Shown here piece by piece: positions 3,955-6,472 of a stretch of 6,472 nt of DNA. Origin of the DNA: Streptomyces sp. NRRL S-118. GTDB lineage: Bacteria > Actinomycetota > Actinomycetes > Streptomycetales > Streptomycetaceae. A program made the position numbers and the translations under genes. The notes below the pieces were generated by a model. That model worked only from the letters and a program-made list of their open reading frames with translations. It did not search any database and was not told the origin of the DNA. Location: NCBI RefSeq assembly GCF_000716335.1, contig NZ_KL591007.1:186668-193139 (forward strand), read 5' to 3'. The stretch's first letter is position 1, and the number at the start of each line of letters is the position of its first letter.

Positions 3955-6472
3955 TCAGGACGCGCTGGGTGAGCCGCCGTCGCCGGTGGTCCCGCCGGTG
4001 GTCTCCGTGCCGCCACTGCTGGTGCCGCCGCCCGCGCCGCCGCCCGTGGTGGTGGTCCCGCCGGCGTCCGTGCCCCCGCTGTCGGTGCCACCGGTCGTGG
4101 TGGAGCCGCTGGTCGTCGGCGAGCCCGTGGTGCTGCCGCTCGTGGTCGGCGAGGGTGAACTGCTGCCGCCGCCCCCGGTGGTGGTCGGCGACGGGGAGCC
4201 GCCGGTCCCGCCGGTGCTGGTCGGGGAGGAGCTGCCGCCGCCGGTGCTGGTGGGCGAGGAGCTGCCGCCGGTCGAGGTGGAGCTGCCGCCGGACGGGGAC
4301 GTCCCGCCCGTCTGCGTCCCGCCGCCCGTCGCCGAGCCGTCGCCCGGCTCCTGTGCCGAGCCGGTCTCGCCGGGGCGGACCGGACCGGGGTCCGCGGTGC
4401 CACCGGATCCGCCCGTCGAGCCGGTGCCACCGATGGAGCCGCCGTCCGGGCGGCGCGTGGAGTCCTGGCCGGGCTCCTCCGCGTCGAGTCCATCGTTGCC
4501 GTCGTCCTCGTTCGCCGACTGGTCCGACGTGACGGGGCGGGAGCCGCCGTCGCCCTCAGCGCTGCCCGAGGTGGCGCCGAGCGTCACGACCGTGCCGAGG
4601 ACGGCGGCGAGCAGCGCACCGGCGCCCGCCGCGACCAGATTGCGCCGCGCGCCGGTCAGGATGGTGCGCCGGGCCGTGGGACGGGCGGCTGCGGCGCCCG
4701 CCGGGGCGCCGGCCGCGACACCCGCCGCGGCGCCGGTCGCGACGCCCGGTTCCGCGGTGTCCTTGCGGGTGGGGAGGGTGGACGGCTCGCGGGACAGACC
4801 CGCCAGACGCGGCAGCCCCGCGGGGGCGCCCTTCGCGGGTACGCCGCCGGGCGGGGACGCCGATTCGTCGTGGCGTGCGGCGGGCACCTCCTCGCCCGCG
4901 GCCGTGCGCCCGCCGAGCAGCGGTCCGCGCTCCCGGTCGGCGACCAGCGCCAGGGCTCGCCGGCCCGCGACCGTGCCGCGCTTGTCGGCGAGTGCGCCGC
5001 GCAGGGCGATCGACGCCTCCAGCTCGGCGCGGGCCCGCTCCAGGTTTCCGGCGCACAGCGCGAGGACGCCCAATTCATGGTGGAAGTACGCCTCTTCGGC
5101 AACTTCGCCCGAAATGCGGGCCGCTTCCTGGCCGGTGCGCAGCGCCCGCTCCCAGGCGCCCCAGTGCAGCGCGGCCGCGAAGGCGGGCACCGCGCTGCGG
5201 GCCAGCAGGACCGCCGCGCTCGCGTGGCCCGGCTCCCCTCCCCCAGCGCCCTGCCCGGCCGTCGGCCCCAGCACCAGCGCGGCCATCGCGGCCAGCACGG
5301 CGTCCGCCTCGGCGGCCACCCGCTCGGAGGTGACCGAGGGGTGGGCGGCCCACCAGGCGTAGTGCTGGGCGGCGGTGTGGGCACGGCCGGCCGCACCATC
5401 GTCGTATCCGCTCGCGACGAGCTGCGCCGACACCCCGGAGGCGAGCCGGTAGCGCGTGCCGACCGGGGTGAGCAGCCCGCACCCGAGGAGTTCGCCGAGG
5501 GCGGCGTCGGCGTGCGTGTCGCCGACGAGCGCCGGCAGGTGCGCCTGGTGCGGGACCTCGCCGCCGAGCGCGACCGCGAAGCGCAGGGTCTCGCGGGCCG
5601 ATTCGGAGAGGCGGGAGGCGAGCAGCGCCGCGGGAGCGGCACCTTCGGCGAGGCTCGGCAGCGGTACGTCGCGGCCCGCGGCGAACACGTCGGCGTCGCC
5701 GGACACCTCGTCCGCCGCGTCGTCGTCGCCGGGGACCTCGTCGTCCGCGGGGCCGGCGCGCATCTCGTCGCGCTGGCGCAGCAGGGCGCCGGCCTGGATG
5801 AACCGCAGAGGCAGGCCCTCGGACTCGAACCAGAGGTCGCCCGCCCAGTTCGCCTCGTCGTCGGTGAGCGCCCGGTCGACGGCGCGCTCCAGCAGTTCGA
5901 GGACGGAACCGCGGCCCAGTCCGGCGAGGAAGACCTCTTCGACGTGCGAGTCCGGGGAGGGCGCGGGCACGTCGGGCGTGGCCGCGAGCAGGAACGCGCA
6001 CTCGGGCGTGGCGTCGAGCAGCTCGTCCAGCGCGGAGCCGCCGAACTCCAGGTCGTCGACGACCACGACGGCGCCGATGTCGTGCACGGCGGCCAGGAGT
6101 CCCGCTCGGTCGGGCCGGTGGCCGGGCGCGCGGTACACGGCGGCGAAGAGCTCGTACAGCACCTCGGTGGGCGTGCGGTGGTGGCCGCTGAGCCGTACGA
6201 CCCCGTCGGGTGCGAGGTCGGCGCAGTCCGCGGCGACGGCGTCGAGCAGGGCGGTCCGGCCGGAACCCGACGGCCCGGTCAGCCGGACGGAGCGGCCGCG
6301 CGCGAGGAGGCGCACCAGCCGCTCCCGCTCCTCCTGGCGCTCCAGCAGCGTGAGGTGGCGGGCGAGGGGGCCTGGGGGTACGGGCGGGCCGGAAGCGCGC
6401 GCCTGTTCGGTGCGCTCGTCCGGGGTGTGGCGGCCCGGCGGCGCGGGCTGCCGTCCGGGCGGACAGACCTCG
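3955..6472 (-). CDS. Membrane-anchored STAND/NB-ARC-like NTPase with extracytoplasmic Gly/Ser/Thr tail (5' end outside window)
   Basis: The frame is open to the right edge; the visible 838 residues lack the N-terminus. The GTG at 6315 is not the start, because LLERQEERERLVRLL, typical just before a P-loop, runs through it. Residue numbers below count from the right edge. Walker A is GPSGSGRT (66-73), with Arg72 in place of Lys; Walker B is AVVVVDD (134-140); LLAATPD (161-167) is sensor-like; GLPL (219-222) matches the GxP motif of NB-ARC/STAND NTPases. An acidic insert follows (~241-262), then a winged-helix-like region (~287-348), a helical TPR-like stretch (~459-510), an Ala/Pro/Gly linker, one TM helix (~612-633) after basic TGARRN, and a 204-residue tail without Lys, Cys or aromatics. 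The positive-inside rule puts the NTPase in the cytoplasm and the tail outside. It is probably a signalling or sensing switch; its partner is unknown. Confidence 0.85.
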   Translation of the reverse strand, partial: EVCPPGRQPAPPGRHTPDERTEQARASGPPVPPGPLARHLTLLERQEERERLVRLLARGRSVRLTGPSGSGRTALLDAVAADCADLAPDGVVRLSGHHRTPTEVLYELFAAVYRAPGHRPDRAGLLAAVHDIGAVVVVDDLEFGGSALDELLDATPECAFLLAATPDVPAPSPDSHVEEVFLAGLGRGSVLELLERAVDRALTDDEANWAGDLWFESEGLPLRFIQAGALLRQRDEMRAGPADDEVPGDDDAADEVSGDADVFAAGRDVPLPSLAEGAAPAALLASRLSESARETLRFAVALGGEVPHQAHLPALVGDTHADAALGELLGCGLLTPVGTRYRLASGVSAQLVASGYDDGAAGRAHTAAQHYAWWAAHPSVTSERVAAEADAVLAAMAALVLGPTAGQGAGGGEPGHASAAVLLARSAVPAFAAALHWGAWERALRTGQEAARISGEVAEEAYFHHELGVLALCAGNLERARAELEASIALRGALADKRGTVAGRRALALVADRERGPLLGGRTAAGEEVPAARHDESASPPGGVPAKGAPAGLPRLAGLSREPSTLPTRKDTAEPGVATGAAAGVAAGAPAGAAAARPTARRTILTGARRNLVAAGAGALLAAVLGTVVTLGATSGSAEGDGGSRPVTSDQSANEDDGNDGLDAEEPGQDSTRRPDGGSIGGTGSTGGSGGTADPGPVRPGETGSAQEPGDGSATGGGTQTGGTSPSGGSSTSTGGSSSPTSTGGGSSSPTSTGGTGGSPSPTTTGGGGSSSPSPTTSGSTTGSPTTSGSTTTGGTDSGGTDAGGTTTTGGGAGGGTSSGGTETTGGTTGDGGSPSAS
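4211..4270 (-). repeat. Tandem 30-bp repeat encoding two GSSSPTSTGG units
   Basis: Bases 4211-4240 and 4241-4270 are tandem copies differing at two positions (28 of 30 identical). They encode two ten-residue Ser/Pro/Thr/Gly units in the exported tail of the NTPase. The near-identity, including third positions, points to a recent duplication in a slippage-prone tract, so the number of copies may vary between strains. Confidence 0.85.

Noticed and set aside
3906..4493. Alternative minus-strand frame rich in Arg/Ala/Pro over the NTPase tail, suggesting a frameshift
   Set aside because: Composition is typical of out-of-frame reading of GC-rich DNA; the main frame is continuous to its TGA at 3955 with normal GC at third positions and a sensible exported tail.
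3926..5362. Long plus-strand open frame of 478 codons
   Set aside because: It is antisense to the NTPase gene; its Pro/Val/Glu repeats are the complement of the Gly/Ser/Thr codons, and it has no ribosome-binding site or recognisable domain.
6313..6315. GTG as the start codon of the NTPase
   Set aside because: The frame stays open to the window edge and the residues before it form the helix that normally precedes a P-loop, so the true start lies beyond 6472.

Overview
The window looks like a chromosomal core segment from Streptomyces or a close relative. It is very GC-rich, with third codon positions almost always G or C. It carries genes recognisable from that genus: an actinobacterial ABC-2 permease, the mismatch endonuclease NucS, and a small 'SCO5389 family' protein. 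I see no tRNA, rRNA, insertion sequence, CRISPR array, phage gene or other sign of recent transfer.

Layout, left to right. Positions 1-55 hold the last codons of a gene that is probably the ABC ATPase. It overlaps by 4 nt (ATGA) the start of an ABC-2 type permease (52-879, +). A convergent small gene for a Cys/His, probably zinc-binding, protein lies at 900-1235 (-); a hairpin that could terminate the permease operon sits inside its 3' coding end. A short divergent promoter region (1236-1401) holds two small inverted repeats and leads to a luciferase-like flavin-dependent oxidoreductase (1402-2436, +). That gene converges, across a GC-rich structured spacer, on the 130-aa SCO5389-family protein of unknown function (2556-2948, -). 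This protein gene is divergent from nucS (3171-3833, +), the two sharing a 222-bp promoter region. A strong 20-bp-stem terminator (3855-3902) separates nucS from a very long minus-strand gene (3955 to beyond the right edge). The visible 838 residues of that gene read as a STAND/NB-ARC-like P-loop NTPase with a winged-helix-like region, a TPR-like helical region, one transmembrane helix and a ~200-residue Gly/Ser/Thr/Pro tail predicted to lie outside the cell.

These genes do not form one pathway. The clear units are the ATPase-permease pair (export or drug/peptide resistance, substrate unknown), the nucS/SCO5389-family divergent pair (NucS performs the non-canonical mismatch repair of actinobacteria that lack MutS/MutL; the partner's role is unknown), and the membrane-anchored NTPase. 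The NTPase is the least explained and most interesting item: its P-loop has Arg where Lys is expected, and its tail is built for extracytoplasmic exposure. I found no convincing new multi-gene system; most of the window is ordinary conserved chromosome.
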